From positions 3,534,001 through 3,598,000 of the forward strand of contig NZ_CP029192.1 in assembly GCF_008642315.1 (NCBI RefSeq): DNA of 64,000 nt, read 5' to 3'. Under the pieces are notes generated by a model that worked only from the letters and a program-made list of their open reading frames with translations, was not told where the DNA came from and made no database searches. This stretch comes from Streptomyces venezuelae (GTDB taxonomy: Bacteria > Actinomycetota > Actinomycetes > Streptomycetales > Streptomycetaceae). A program made the position numbers and the translations under genes. This document shows positions 21,756 through 30,875 of the stretch, in pieces. Position 1 is the first letter of the stretch, and every line of letters begins with the position of its first letter.

Positions 21756-24700
21756 CCGCCCCCGCCGAACTGCTCAGCGAGCTGCGTGCCCGCGACATCC
21801 GTCTGTGGGAGGAGGAGGGACGGCTGCGCTTCAGCGCGCCTCCCGGCGCGCTCGACGACGAGCTGCGCGCCCGGCTGAAGGGCCACCGCGACGCGCTGAT
21901 CGCGCTCTTGCGGGAGGCGCGGGGCGAACGCCGCGGCGAACGCCCGGCGATCGGCCCGGTGGACGCCGCCGACGACGAGCTGCCGTTGTCCTTCGGTCAG
22001 CAGCGGATGTGGGTCATGTCCGAGATGCTGCCGGAGAGCGGCGGCGCCGCCTACGTGCTGTCCGGCCGGATCACGCTGGAGGGCGAGGCGCCCCCGGGCG
22101 CGTGGGAAGCACTGCGTCAGGCCTTCGCCGACCTCGTGGAGCGCCACGAGGCCCTGCGCACGATCGTGCGCGCCGGGGAGGACGGGCCGGTCGCCGAGGT
22201 CGTCGACGCCTACGAACTGCCCTTTTCAGAAACCTATCTGACGTCTCGGCAGACGATCGACGAGGTGGCCGCGGCGGAGGCCCGGCGCCCCTTCGACCTC
22301 GGCCGGGCGCCCCTGGTGCGCGCCACCCTCGTGCACGAGGCGCCGGGGCTGACGCACCTGCTCCTCTCGGTGCACCACATCGCTGCCGACGCCTGGTCGC
22401 TCGGCATCCTCTACCGCGATCTGGCCGCGCTTTACGCCGCGCGCACCGGCGCCGCCGACGCCGCCCCGCTGCCCGAACTGCCCGTCCGCTACGCCGACTA
22501 CGCCGCCTGGCAGCGCGAGCACCTCACCTCCGAGGCGCTGGCCCCGGAGCTCGAGTACTGGCGGACGTCGCTCGCCGACATCACCGGCCTGCTCGAACTG
22601 CCCGCCGACCGGCCCCGCCCCGCGGTCCAGTCCTACCGCGGCGGCTCCCTGCCCTTCCACCTGCCGGCCCCGCTCATGGAGCGGGTGCGGGAGCTCGCGC
22701 ACCGGAACAGCTGCACGCCGTACATGGTGCTGCTCGCGTCCTGGTCCGCGCTCCTCGCGCGGCTGGGCGGAGCCGTCGACGTGCCGGTGGGGACGCCGGT
22801 GGCCGGGCGCGTGCGGCCCGAGGTGGAGCCGCTCATCGGCTTCTTCGTGAACACCCTCGTCCTGCGGGTCGACGCGAGCGGCGAGCCGACCTTCGACGAA
22901 CTGCTGCGGCGGGTCCGCGCGACGGCCCTCGGCGCCTTCGAGCACCAGGACCTCCCCTTCGAGAAGCTCGTCGAGGAGCTGCAGCCCGAGCGCACGCTGA
23001 GCTACAGCCCGCTCTTCCAGCACATGTTCATCCTGCAGAACGCGACGACGGAGCGCTTCCGGCTCCCCGGCTTCGACGCGCGCCTCGACGAGGTGCACAC
23101 GGGCACCGCCAAGTTCGACACGACGCTGATCGCGGAGGAGCACCCCGACGGCCTGCGCGGAGTCCTGGAGTTCGCGACGGACCTGTACGACTCGACGACC
23201 GCCGAGCGCTGGCTCGACCACTGGAGCACGCTGCTGACCGCGGCGGTCGCGGCGCCCGGCACCCCGCTCTCCGAGCTGCCCCTGCTCGGCGCGGACGAAC
23301 GGCACCTCCTCGTCGAGCGGTGGAACGACACCGCGCTCGACGTCCCGGACGCGACGGTGCACTCGCTGGTCGAGCGGCAGGTCGAGCGGACCCCGCGGCA
23401 GGCCGCGATCGTGCAGGGCGACACGGTGGTGACGTACGCGGACCTCGACGTCCGCGCGAACCGCCTCGCCGCGCTGCTGCGCGAGCGGGGCGCGGGCCCC
23501 GGCACCCTGGTCGGACTGTGCCTGCCGCGCACCCCCGAGCTGGTCGTCGCACTGCTCGCGGTGCTCAAGTCGGGCGCCGCGTACGTGCCGCTGGACCCGA
23601 CCGCGCCCGCCGGACGCAACGCGTACATCCTCGGCGACGCCGGGGCCGGGCTGCTGCTGACGGAGGCGGCGCTGCGCGCCACCGTGACCGCTCCCGACAC
23701 CACCGAAGTCGTCTGCCTCGACGAACTCGGCTACCTCAGCGACCTCGGCGAGCCGTTGGGGTCCGAGGAGCCCGACGCGCCGCGGACGTCCGGCGGCGCC
23801 GGGCCCGATGACCTCGCGTACGCCATCTACACCTCCGGCTCGACCGGCCGGCCCAAGGGGGTCATGGTCGAGCACCGCAACGTCGTCAACTTCTGCGCCG
23901 CCATGACCCACGAGTTCGGCGTGGACGGCGTGGGGCCCTGGCTGGCCGTCACCACCGTCTCCTTCGACATCTCCGTCCTCGAACTGGTGTGGACGCTGAC
24001 GCAGGGGTCGACCGTGGTGCTGCAGCCCGATCCCGCACGGTCCGCCACGCGCCGGCCGGGGAAGGTCGCGAACCTCAGCCTGTTCTACTTCTCCAGCGCG
24101 ACGGAGACCGAGGGCCCGGCCTCCCCCGGCGCCTACCGGCTCCTGCTGGAGGGCGCCCGGTTCGCCGACACCCACGGCTTCGAGGCGGTGTGGACACCCG
24201 AGCGGCACTTCCACGCGTTCGGGGGCATCTACCCGAACCCGGCGGTGACCGGAGCCGCCGTCGCCGCGGTCACCGAACGGGTCGCCGTGCGCGCGGGCAG
24301 CGTGGTGCTGCCCCTGCACCAGCCACTGCGCGTCGCCGAGGAGTGGGCGGTCGTCGACAACCTCTCCGGCGGCCGGGTGGGCGTGTCCATCGCCTCGGGC
24401 TGGCAGGCCGACGACTTCGTGCTCGCCCCCGACCACTACGCCGACCGCAAGAAAATCATGCTGGACGGCATCGGGACCCTGCGGTCCCTGTGGCGGGGCG
24501 AAGCGGTGGAGATGCCGGGCGGCACGGGACGGACGACCGCCGTCCGGTCGCTGCCCCGGCCCGTACAGCCGGAGCTGCCCGTCTGGGTCACGGCGGCGGG
24601 GAGCGAGGAGACCTTCCGCGCGGCCGGCGAGTCCGGCGCCCACCTCCTGACCCATCTCCTCAACCAGGACCTCGACCAGCTCACGGAGAAGATCGCGCTC

Positions 24701-27058
24701 TACCGCGGGGCCAGGGCCGAAGCGGGCCACACGGGGCCGGGGCGGGTCACGCTCATGGTCCACACGTTCGTCGGCAAGGACCCCGACCTGGTCAAGGAGA
24801 CCGTCCGCGGCCCGTTCCGCGACTACCTGTCCTCGTCGCTGGGGCTGATCGGCAACCTCGCCCGCGGCCTGGGACTCGGCGACGACCTGCGGAACCTGCC
24901 CGAGGACGATCTGCGGACCCTCCTCGACCACGCCTTCGAGCGGTACTACGACACCGCGGCGGTGTTCGGCACGCCGGAGCGGGCCGCCGAACTCCTCGAC
25001 GGCATCGCCGACACCGGCGTCGACGAGATCGCCTGTCTGATCGACTTCGGCGTCGACGACGACGCCGTGCTCGACTCCCTGCCGTTGCTGGACCGCGCCC
25101 GGTTGCTGCACGCCGACCGGAACACGGCACCCGGTCTCTCCGTACCGCAGCTGATCGAGCGGCACGGTGTGACCAAGCTGCAGTGCACGCCCTCCCAGGC
25201 CGCCATGATCCTCGACGAGCCGGGGGGCCCGTCGGCGCTCGGCGGTCTGGACCTGCTGCTGCTCGGCGGCGAGGAACTGCCCGCCGGGCTCGCCGAGCGC
25301 GTCACGGCGGTGACGGGCGCCCGGGTGCAGAACATGTACGGGCCGACCGAGACGACCATCTGGTCCAGCACGCACCGGGTGGACACGACGGGCACGGTGT
25401 TCATCGGACGCCCCATCGCCAACACCGCCCTGCGCGTCCTGGACCGGCACGGGGCGCCCACGCCGATCGGCGTCCCGGGTGAACTGCACATCGCGGGCGC
25501 CGGTGTGGCCCGCGGCTACCTGGGACGGCCGGACCTCACCGAGGAACGGTTCGTGCCCGACCCGTACGCGACCGCACCGCACGCCCGTCTCTACCGGACG
25601 GGCGACCTGGCCAGGTTCCGCCCCGACGGCACCCTGGAGTTCATCGGCCGGACCGACCACCAGGTCAAGGTGCGCGGCTACCGCATCGAACTGGGCGAGA
25701 TCGAGGCCGCCCTCGGCTCCCACCCGGACGTGGCACAGGCCGCCGCCACGGTCCACGGCACCGGTGTGGAGCGGCAGATCGCCGGATACGTGGTGACCCG
25801 CCCGGGGACCGAGATCAGCGACGTGGTGCTGCGCGGCCACATCGGCGCCCGGCTGCCCGGGTACATGGTCCCGTCGACCGTGCGGGTGCTCGCGGAGCTG
25901 CCCTACACGCCGAACGGCAAGATCGACCGCAAGGCGCTGCCCGCGCCCGCGCGGGCGGACCGGCGCGAGCAGGACCGGGTGGCGCCGAGCGGTCTCACGC
26001 AGATGCGTCTGGCGGTGCTGTGGGGCGAGATCCTCGACGCGTCCGCCGTGGGAGCGCACGACAACTTCTTCCGCCTCGGCGGGAACTCGGTGCTCGCCGT
26101 GGCGCTCCTCGCGCGCATCGAGAAGGAGTTCGGCCGCCGCCTGTCCATGGCCACCCTCTTCCAGGGACCGACGGTCGCGGAGCTCGCGGCGAACCTCGTG
26201 CGGGACGGCGACACGGCCCGGCGGTCCCTGGTCCGGCTGCGGCCGGGCGGCCACGAGCCGCTGTACCTCTTTCCCGGGGCCGGCGGCAACCTCATGTACT
26301 TCCACGAGCTGGTCGACGGGCTGCCCGAACGCTTCGCCGTGCACGGGCTCCAGCCGAACTTCACGGAGGACGTCGACACCGCGTCCCTGGTGCGCGAACT
26401 GGCCGACCAGTATTTGCCGTTGGTGCTCGACACCCAGCCGACCGGTCCGTTCCGGTTCGTCGGGCACTCCTTCGGCGGACACGTCGCGATGGAGCTGGCC
26501 CGCCGGCTGCGGGCCATGGGCCGCGAGGTCGCGCTGGTGGGCCTGCTCGACACGTCGGCACCGCTGCCCGAGCGCCACGAGCACTTCGCGGCGTGGGACC
26601 AGGCGACCTGGCTGGTGGCGCTGGCCGGCGTGTTCGGACGCCTCTTCGGCCGCACCCTGGACCTCACCGAGGAGGAGCTCACCGGCCTCGCGGACGACGA
26701 GCAGATCTCCCGGCTGCGCGAGAGGCTGCGTCAGCACGACGTGCTCCCCCCGGAGCTCGACGACGACGTGCAGTTGCGCGGGTTCATCCGCACCTACATC
26801 GCCGACCAGCGCAGCCTGCACACCCCCGCCGAGCCGTACGACGGCGAGCTGACCTTCTTCCGGGCGGCCGAGCTGCACCCCGACAACGTGCCGCCGCCGG
26901 CCCTGGCCCGGCTGCTCGACGACCCCGCACGCGGATGGGGCGCGTTCACGACGCACCCCGTCGCGGTCCGCGAGGTCCCCGGCGACCACCTGACCATGCT
27001 GACCAGACCGCACGCGGACGATCTGGCCAAGTCCATCGGCGACGCCGCCGACCGCTGA
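21752..27058 (+). CDS. terminal NRPS: docking-C-A(Gly, with inserted monooxygenase)-PCP-TE
   Basis: A 1768-residue terminal module. An N-terminal TubC-like docking segment is followed by a condensation domain (HHIAADAWS at residue 208). The adenylation domain is interrupted: its first half runs to the A4/A5 region (YTSGSTGRPKG near 693, SFDISVLELVW near 738). A luciferase-like monooxygenase occupies residues about 770-1116 (WTPERHFHAFGG, EEWAVVDNLSGGRVG, SIASGWQADDF). The A domain then resumes (QCTPSQAAMIL, NMYGPTETTIW, YRTGDLARF). The pocket reads D-I-L-Q-L-G-M-I-W-K, one step from the known glycine code DILQLGLIWK. A carrier (Ser1446, GGNSVLA) and a type I thioesterase (Ser1573, GHSFGGH) end it. 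GTG start with GGGAAGAGGGAGAG upstream, overlapping the previous stop; an ATG at 21734 is less likely. Confidence 0.93.
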   Translation: MTAPAELLSELRARDIRLWEEEGRLRFSAPPGALDDELRARLKGHRDALIALLREARGERRGERPAIGPVDAADDELPLSFGQQRMWVMSEMLPESGGAAYVLSGRITLEGEAPPGAWEALRQAFADLVERHEALRTIVRAGEDGPVAEVVDAYELPFSETYLTSRQTIDEVAAAEARRPFDLGRAPLVRATLVHEAPGLTHLLLSVHHIAADAWSLGILYRDLAALYAARTGAADAAPLPELPVRYADYAAWQREHLTSEALAPELEYWRTSLADITGLLELPADRPRPAVQSYRGGSLPFHLPAPLMERVRELAHRNSCTPYMVLLASWSALLARLGGAVDVPVGTPVAGRVRPEVEPLIGFFVNTLVLRVDASGEPTFDELLRRVRATALGAFEHQDLPFEKLVEELQPERTLSYSPLFQHMFILQNATTERFRLPGFDARLDEVHTGTAKFDTTLIAEEHPDGLRGVLEFATDLYDSTTAERWLDHWSTLLTAAVAAPGTPLSELPLLGADERHLLVERWNDTALDVPDATVHSLVERQVERTPRQAAIVQGDTVVTYADLDVRANRLAALLRERGAGPGTLVGLCLPRTPELVVALLAVLKSGAAYVPLDPTAPAGRNAYILGDAGAGLLLTEAALRATVTAPDTTEVVCLDELGYLSDLGEPLGSEEPDAPRTSGGAGPDDLAYAIYTSGSTGRPKGVMVEHRNVVNFCAAMTHEFGVDGVGPWLAVTTVSFDISVLELVWTLTQGSTVVLQPDPARSATRRPGKVANLSLFYFSSATETEGPASPGAYRLLLEGARFADTHGFEAVWTPERHFHAFGGIYPNPAVTGAAVAAVTERVAVRAGSVVLPLHQPLRVAEEWAVVDNLSGGRVGVSIASGWQADDFVLAPDHYADRKKIMLDGIGTLRSLWRGEAVEMPGGTGRTTAVRSLPRPVQPELPVWVTAAGSEETFRAAGESGAHLLTHLLNQDLDQLTEKIALYRGARAEAGHTGPGRVTLMVHTFVGKDPDLVKETVRGPFRDYLSSSLGLIGNLARGLGLGDDLRNLPEDDLRTLLDHAFERYYDTAAVFGTPERAAELLDGIADTGVDEIACLIDFGVDDDAVLDSLPLLDRARLLHADRNTAPGLSVPQLIERHGVTKLQCTPSQAAMILDEPGGPSALGGLDLLLLGGEELPAGLAERVTAVTGARVQNMYGPTETTIWSSTHRVDTTGTVFIGRPIANTALRVLDRHGAPTPIGVPGELHIAGAGVARGYLGRPDLTEERFVPDPYATAPHARLYRTGDLARFRPDGTLEFIGRTDHQVKVRGYRIELGEIEAALGSHPDVAQAAATVHGTGVERQIAGYVVTRPGTEISDVVLRGHIGARLPGYMVPSTVRVLAELPYTPNGKIDRKALPAPARADRREQDRVAPSGLTQMRLAVLWGEILDASAVGAHDNFFRLGGNSVLAVALLARIEKEFGRRLSMATLFQGPTVAELAANLVRDGDTARRSLVRLRPGGHEPLYLFPGAGGNLMYFHELVDGLPERFAVHGLQPNFTEDVDTASLVRELADQYLPLVLDTQPTGPFRFVGHSFGGHVAMELARRLRAMGREVALVGLLDTSAPLPERHEHFAAWDQATWLVALAGVFGRLFGRTLDLTEEELTGLADDEQISRLRERLRQHDVLPPELDDDVQLRGFIRTYIADQRSLHTPAEPYDGELTFFRAAELHPDNVPPPALARLLDDPARGWGAFTTHPVAVREVPGDHLTMLTRPHADDLAKSIGDAADR

Positions 27059-27109
27059 AGCCCCTCCTGTAGCCCCCTGAAGTCCCTCACCCTCAAGGAG
27101 ATACGACTC

Positions 27110-27916
27110 GTGAGCCCCCAGCTGGCAGACCTCCTCGCCTGCCCCTCCTGCTCCGCCGCGGTCGAGCAGCGGACGCCGACCGCGTTCGCCTGCACCTCGT
27201 GCGGCAGGATCTCGCCCCTGGCCGACGGATTCCTCGACATGATCCAGGAGCCGGGCCAGCCCGATCCCGCGGCGCCGACCACGGCCCAGCGCCTCATGGA
27301 GAGCAAGGCGTTCGTCCGCCTCTACGAGACCGCCATGCGGCCGTTCTTCGCCCGTCTCTTCGCCGGTTTCGGCAGCCATGTGCCGGGCTACGCCGAGGAG
27401 TTCCAGGTCTACCACGACTGGCTGAAGCTCGAGGAGAGCCGGTCCGGCGCCTGGCTCGACCTGTCGTGCGGAGCGGGCTACTTCACCGACCGCCTCGCGG
27501 GCGCCATCCCCGACGCCACGGTGGTCGGCCTCGACATCTCCGTCGCGATGCTCAACAAGGCGCTGCAGGAAACCATCGGGCGGCCGAACGTGAGCCTGGT
27601 CCGCGGAGACGTGCGCGGACTCCCCTTCAAGGACGGCGTGTTCGACGGCGTCAGCAACCCCGGGTCGCTGCACCTCTACGCGGACCCGCAGTCGGCGTAC
27701 CGAGAGGTCTTCCGGCTGCTCAAGCCCGGCGGCGTCTACACGGCCAGCACGTTCGCCGAGAACGACTACCCGAGCAGCCGGCTCGGCGTGAAGCTGACCG
27801 GTATCCGCCGGACCGACCTCGGGACGCTCCCCGAGGAGCTGGAGAAGGCCGGCTTCACCAACTACCGCCTGACCAAGTTCGGATCCGCGTTCATATTCGC
27901 CGTGACCAAGCCCTGA
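27110..27916 (+). CDS. class I SAM-dependent methyltransferase with N-terminal zinc-ribbon
   Basis: A 268-residue methyltransferase. The N terminus has two Cys pairs (C11-P-S-C14 and C28-T-S-C31), a small zinc-ribbon as in RlmA/Trm112-like methyltransferases. The Rossmann domain follows with motif I WLDLSCGAGYF near residue 116, the acidic strand VVGLDIS, and a motif VRGDVRGLPFKDGVFDGV of the UbiE/Methyltransf_11 type. GTG start with AAGGAG 9 nt upstream. It is 51 nt after the NRPS stop and 48 nt before the exporter, so it is probably a tailoring enzyme of the cluster acting on O, N or C of the product. The substrate cannot be told from sequence. Confidence 0.85.
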   Translation: MSPQLADLLACPSCSAAVEQRTPTAFACTSCGRISPLADGFLDMIQEPGQPDPAAPTTAQRLMESKAFVRLYETAMRPFFARLFAGFGSHVPGYAEEFQVYHDWLKLEESRSGAWLDLSCGAGYFTDRLAGAIPDATVVGLDISVAMLNKALQETIGRPNVSLVRGDVRGLPFKDGVFDGVSNPGSLHLYADPQSAYREVFRLLKPGGVYTASTFAENDYPSSRLGVKLTGIRRTDLGTLPEELEKAGFTNYRLTKFGSAFIFAVTKP

Positions 27917-27964
27917 TCGACGTGCATCACGTGTCCGAACCTCTGTGAACGGCGGTAGTCAGCA

Positions 27965-30178
27965 ATGTCCCTCCTCCTGCGGATCACGTCCCGGCCGCGG
28001 ATCCTTCTCGCGCTCACGGCACTCCTCCTCGCCGCCGCGGCCGTCATCGGCGGCGGCCTGACGGACCGGCTCCAACTCGGCGGCACCGAGGACCCGGACG
28101 CGGAGTCGTCGCGCGCGCTCACCGTGCTGAACGAGAAGTTCCCGGCGAGCCAGCCCAATCTCGTACTCCTCGTGCGGAGCGGCGACGACGGGCCCGACGG
28201 CGCACGGACCGTCCGCCGGGGGAGCGCGCTGACGCAGCGCCTCGCCGAGGAGGAGGGGATCACAGGGGTCCTCGGCTACTGGCAGAGAAAGGACCCGTCC
28301 CTGCGATCGAAGGACGGGAAGCACTCGCTGATCGTCGCCCACATCAAGGGCGACGAGACGCAGGCGGGCAAGGTCTACGACCGGATCGTGGACGAGTACC
28401 GCGGCCGGCACGCGGGGCTCGACGTCAAGCTGGGCGGCACCGTGGCCGTCCGCAACGAGGCGCAGCGGCAGACCGCCGACGACCTGGTGAAGTCCGAGAT
28501 GATCGCGATGCCGATCGTCCTGGTCATCCTGCTGATCGCGTTCGGCAGCGTGGTCGCGGCGCTCCTGCCGTTCGCCATCGGCCTGATCGCCATCCTCGGC
28601 ACCAACGCGCTCCTGTTCGGCATCACGCATCTGACCGACGTGTCGATCTTCGCGCAGAACCTGACGACCGCGCTGGGCTTCGGACTCGCCATCGACTACG
28701 CCCTGCTGATCGTCCGCCGCTACCGCGAGGAGCTGGTCAAGCGCCCGGACCCCGGCAGGGCGCTGGCGGCCACGATGCACAGCGCGGGCCGCACCGTCCT
28801 CTTCTCGGCGTCCGTCGTCGCGGTGTCGCTCGCGGCCATGCTGATCTTCCCCATGTACTTCCTGCGCTCGTTCGCGTACGCGGGCATCTCCGTGGTCGTC
28901 CTCGCCGCGCTGGCCGCGCTCACCGTGCTGCCCGCCCTGCTCCTGCTCCTCGGGCACCGGGTCAACTCCCTGAAGGTGTTCGGCCGTCGCGGCCGCGGGG
29001 ACGGGGACGCGGCCGAACGGCGCTGGCGGGGCGTGACCGCGGGCGTCATGAAGCGCGGCCCCGTGGTCACCGTGGTGGTGACGGCGTTCCTCGTCCTGCT
29101 CGGCCTGCCGTTCCTGCGCGTCGACTTCGGCACGGTCGACGACCGGCAGCTGGGCAAGCACGCAGAAGCCCGCTTCGTGCACGACGAGATCCGGGCGTCC
29201 TTCACGAACAGCCCGACCGGCGGCATCAGCGTCCTGGCGGACGGGGCCGGGCGGGCCGAGGTCGAGAAGTACGCGCGCGGCCTGTCCCGGGTGGCGAAGG
29301 TCGACCGCGTGGACACCCCGGTCGGCACCTTCCACGGCGGGAGCCTCGCCGAGCCGGCGAAGGGCACCGGCGGCAGGGTGGTCTCGGGGACGAACTACCT
29401 GACCGTCTGGCCCGACCACACGGTGGAGGACATCTCCGCCGACAGCCAGCGCATGGTGCGGGACATCCGCGCCCTCGACCCGCCGTTCCGGGTGCGGGTC
29501 GGCGGCCAGGCCGCGATGCTCGTGGACAGCCGCCACGTCATCGGTGAACTGCTCCCCTACGCACTGCTCTTCATCGTCGTGGTCACCATGATCATGGTGT
29601 TCCTGATGACCGGGTCGCTGCTGCTGCCGCTCCAGGCCGTGATCCTCAACGCGCTGAGTCTGACGGCGATGTTCGGAGCCGCGGTCTGGGTCTTCCAGGA
29701 GGGGCACCTCAGCGGCCTGCTCGGCTTCACCCCCACCGGCTTCATCGAGACCTCGCTGCCGGTCCTGATGTTCTGCCTCACCTTCGGCCTGTCGATGGAC
29801 TACTCGCTGTTCCTGCTCTCGCGCATCAAGGAGCACTACGACCGCACGGGCGACCACCGCGACGCCGTGCTCACGGGGGTCGCGCGCACGGGCGGCATCA
29901 TCACGGCGGCGGCCGTGATCCTCGCGGTCGTCATGGCCGGGATCGGCACGTCCCAGATCGCCCTGACCAAGATGCTGGGCCTCGGCACCGCCCTCGCGGT
30001 GCTCGTCGACGCCACCCTGGTGCGCTGCCTCCTGGTGCCCGCCCTGATGGGCGTCTTCGGAAGGTCCACGTGGTGGGCGCCGCGGTCCCTGAGCCGGTTC
30101 CGCATCAGGGAGGAGGCCCCGCGGGACGACGCGGAACACGATGAGCGGGAGGCAGGACGCCACGCGTCCGTGACCTGA
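27965..30178 (+). CDS. MMPL-family RND transporter
   Basis: A 737-residue MMPL/RND-superfamily membrane protein. It has the family layout: one N-terminal membrane helix (ILLALTALLLAAAAVIGGG), a large extracytoplasmic loop to about residue 175, a block of membrane helices including GFGLAIDYALLIVRRYREEL, a second large loop (about 390-530), and a second helix block including FGLSMDYSLFLLSRIKE. The repeated D-Y-x-L-L/F-L motifs are the proton-relay sites of the family. Mycobacterial MmpL proteins export lipids made by FAAL-PKS-NRPS systems, so export of the acylated product, or self-resistance, is a reasonable inference from position at the end of the operon. A convergent sigma-factor gene ends 15 nt later, marking a likely right border. 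Confidence 0.9.
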   Translation: MSLLLRITSRPRILLALTALLLAAAAVIGGGLTDRLQLGGTEDPDAESSRALTVLNEKFPASQPNLVLLVRSGDDGPDGARTVRRGSALTQRLAEEEGITGVLGYWQRKDPSLRSKDGKHSLIVAHIKGDETQAGKVYDRIVDEYRGRHAGLDVKLGGTVAVRNEAQRQTADDLVKSEMIAMPIVLVILLIAFGSVVAALLPFAIGLIAILGTNALLFGITHLTDVSIFAQNLTTALGFGLAIDYALLIVRRYREELVKRPDPGRALAATMHSAGRTVLFSASVVAVSLAAMLIFPMYFLRSFAYAGISVVVLAALAALTVLPALLLLLGHRVNSLKVFGRRGRGDGDAAERRWRGVTAGVMKRGPVVTVVVTAFLVLLGLPFLRVDFGTVDDRQLGKHAEARFVHDEIRASFTNSPTGGISVLADGAGRAEVEKYARGLSRVAKVDRVDTPVGTFHGGSLAEPAKGTGGRVVSGTNYLTVWPDHTVEDISADSQRMVRDIRALDPPFRVRVGGQAAMLVDSRHVIGELLPYALLFIVVVTMIMVFLMTGSLLLPLQAVILNALSLTAMFGAAVWVFQEGHLSGLLGFTPTGFIETSLPVLMFCLTFGLSMDYSLFLLSRIKEHYDRTGDHRDAVLTGVARTGGIITAAAVILAVVMAGIGTSQIALTKMLGLGTALAVLVDATLVRCLLVPALMGVFGRSTWWAPRSLSRFRIREEAPRDDAEHDEREAGRHASVT

Positions 30179-30193
30179 CGCCGAGCCGCACGC

Positions 30194-30772
30194 TCAGCGC
30201 AGCCGCTCCCCCAGCCTCCGCAGGCCCCGGTGCGCCGCCGTCCGTACCGCGCCGGGGCGTTTGCCCAGGACCCGGGCCGCCGTCGTCGCGTCGAGGCCGA
30301 CGATCACGCGGAGCAGGACCGCCTCCGCCTGGTCGCGGGGCAGGGCGGCGACCAGCGCCAGGACCCGTTCCGTGGAGATCGCCTCCAGGGCCGCCGCCGA
30401 CGTGCTCGCCGGGTCCGGGAGTTCGAGCAGTTCCTGGTCGAACGGGGCGGGGCGCGGGCGGGACTTCAGGCGGCGCAGGTGGTCGAAGGCGCGGTGGCGG
30501 GCGATCGTCGCGGTCCAGCCGCGGAACCCCGCCCCGTCCCCGCGGAACCGCCCGAGGTCCCTGGCGATCTCCAGCCACGCCTCGGCGGCGACGTCCTCCG
30601 CCGTCTCGCCGTCCGTCCCGACGAGGCCGCGCAGATAGCCGACGAGCCCCGGCTGGACCAGGCGGTACGCGACCGCGAACGCCGCCTCGTCACCCTCCTG
30701 GGCCGCCGCGACGGCCCTGCCCAGCTCCTCGTCGTGCGCCTGCGCCCGACGGGGTCCCCCACCCTGGCCCAA
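30194..30772 (-). CDS. ECF-type RNA polymerase sigma factor
   Basis: A 192-residue sigma-70-family protein with only regions 2 and 4. Region 2 is seen in AFAVAYRLVQPGLVGYLRGL through RGWTATIARHRAFDHLRR; region 4 in ALPRDQAEAVLLRVIVGL and the helix-turn-helix KRPGAVRTAAHRGLRRL. The start is TTG with GGGAGCGGG upstream. It lies 103 nt downstream of a lipoprotein gene on the same strand and converges on the MMPL gene. No anti-sigma factor gene is adjacent, unless the lipoprotein plays that part, for which there is no sequence sign. It most likely belongs to the flanking chromosome and not to the cluster. Confidence 0.88.
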   Translation of the reverse strand: MGQGGGPRRAQAHDEELGRAVAAAQEGDEAAFAVAYRLVQPGLVGYLRGLVGTDGETAEDVAAEAWLEIARDLGRFRGDGAGFRGWTATIARHRAFDHLRRLKSRPRPAPFDQELLELPDPASTSAAALEAISTERVLALVAALPRDQAEAVLLRVIVGLDATTAARVLGKRPGAVRTAAHRGLRRLGERLR

Positions 30773-30875
30773 CCCGCTCCCATCCGGCCCGCTCGGGCGC
30801 AGATCGCCGTGCCTGTGCCTTCACGGTCGACTGCGTCGCGGGAAGCGGAAATGTCACAGCGGGAGGCGGCGGGGA

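Noticed and set aside
22226..27673. 1815-codon - strand open frame opposite the terminal NRPS
   Set aside because: Low-complexity His/Arg/Val/Gly translation without any recognisable domain; the + strand has all NRPS motifs in order.
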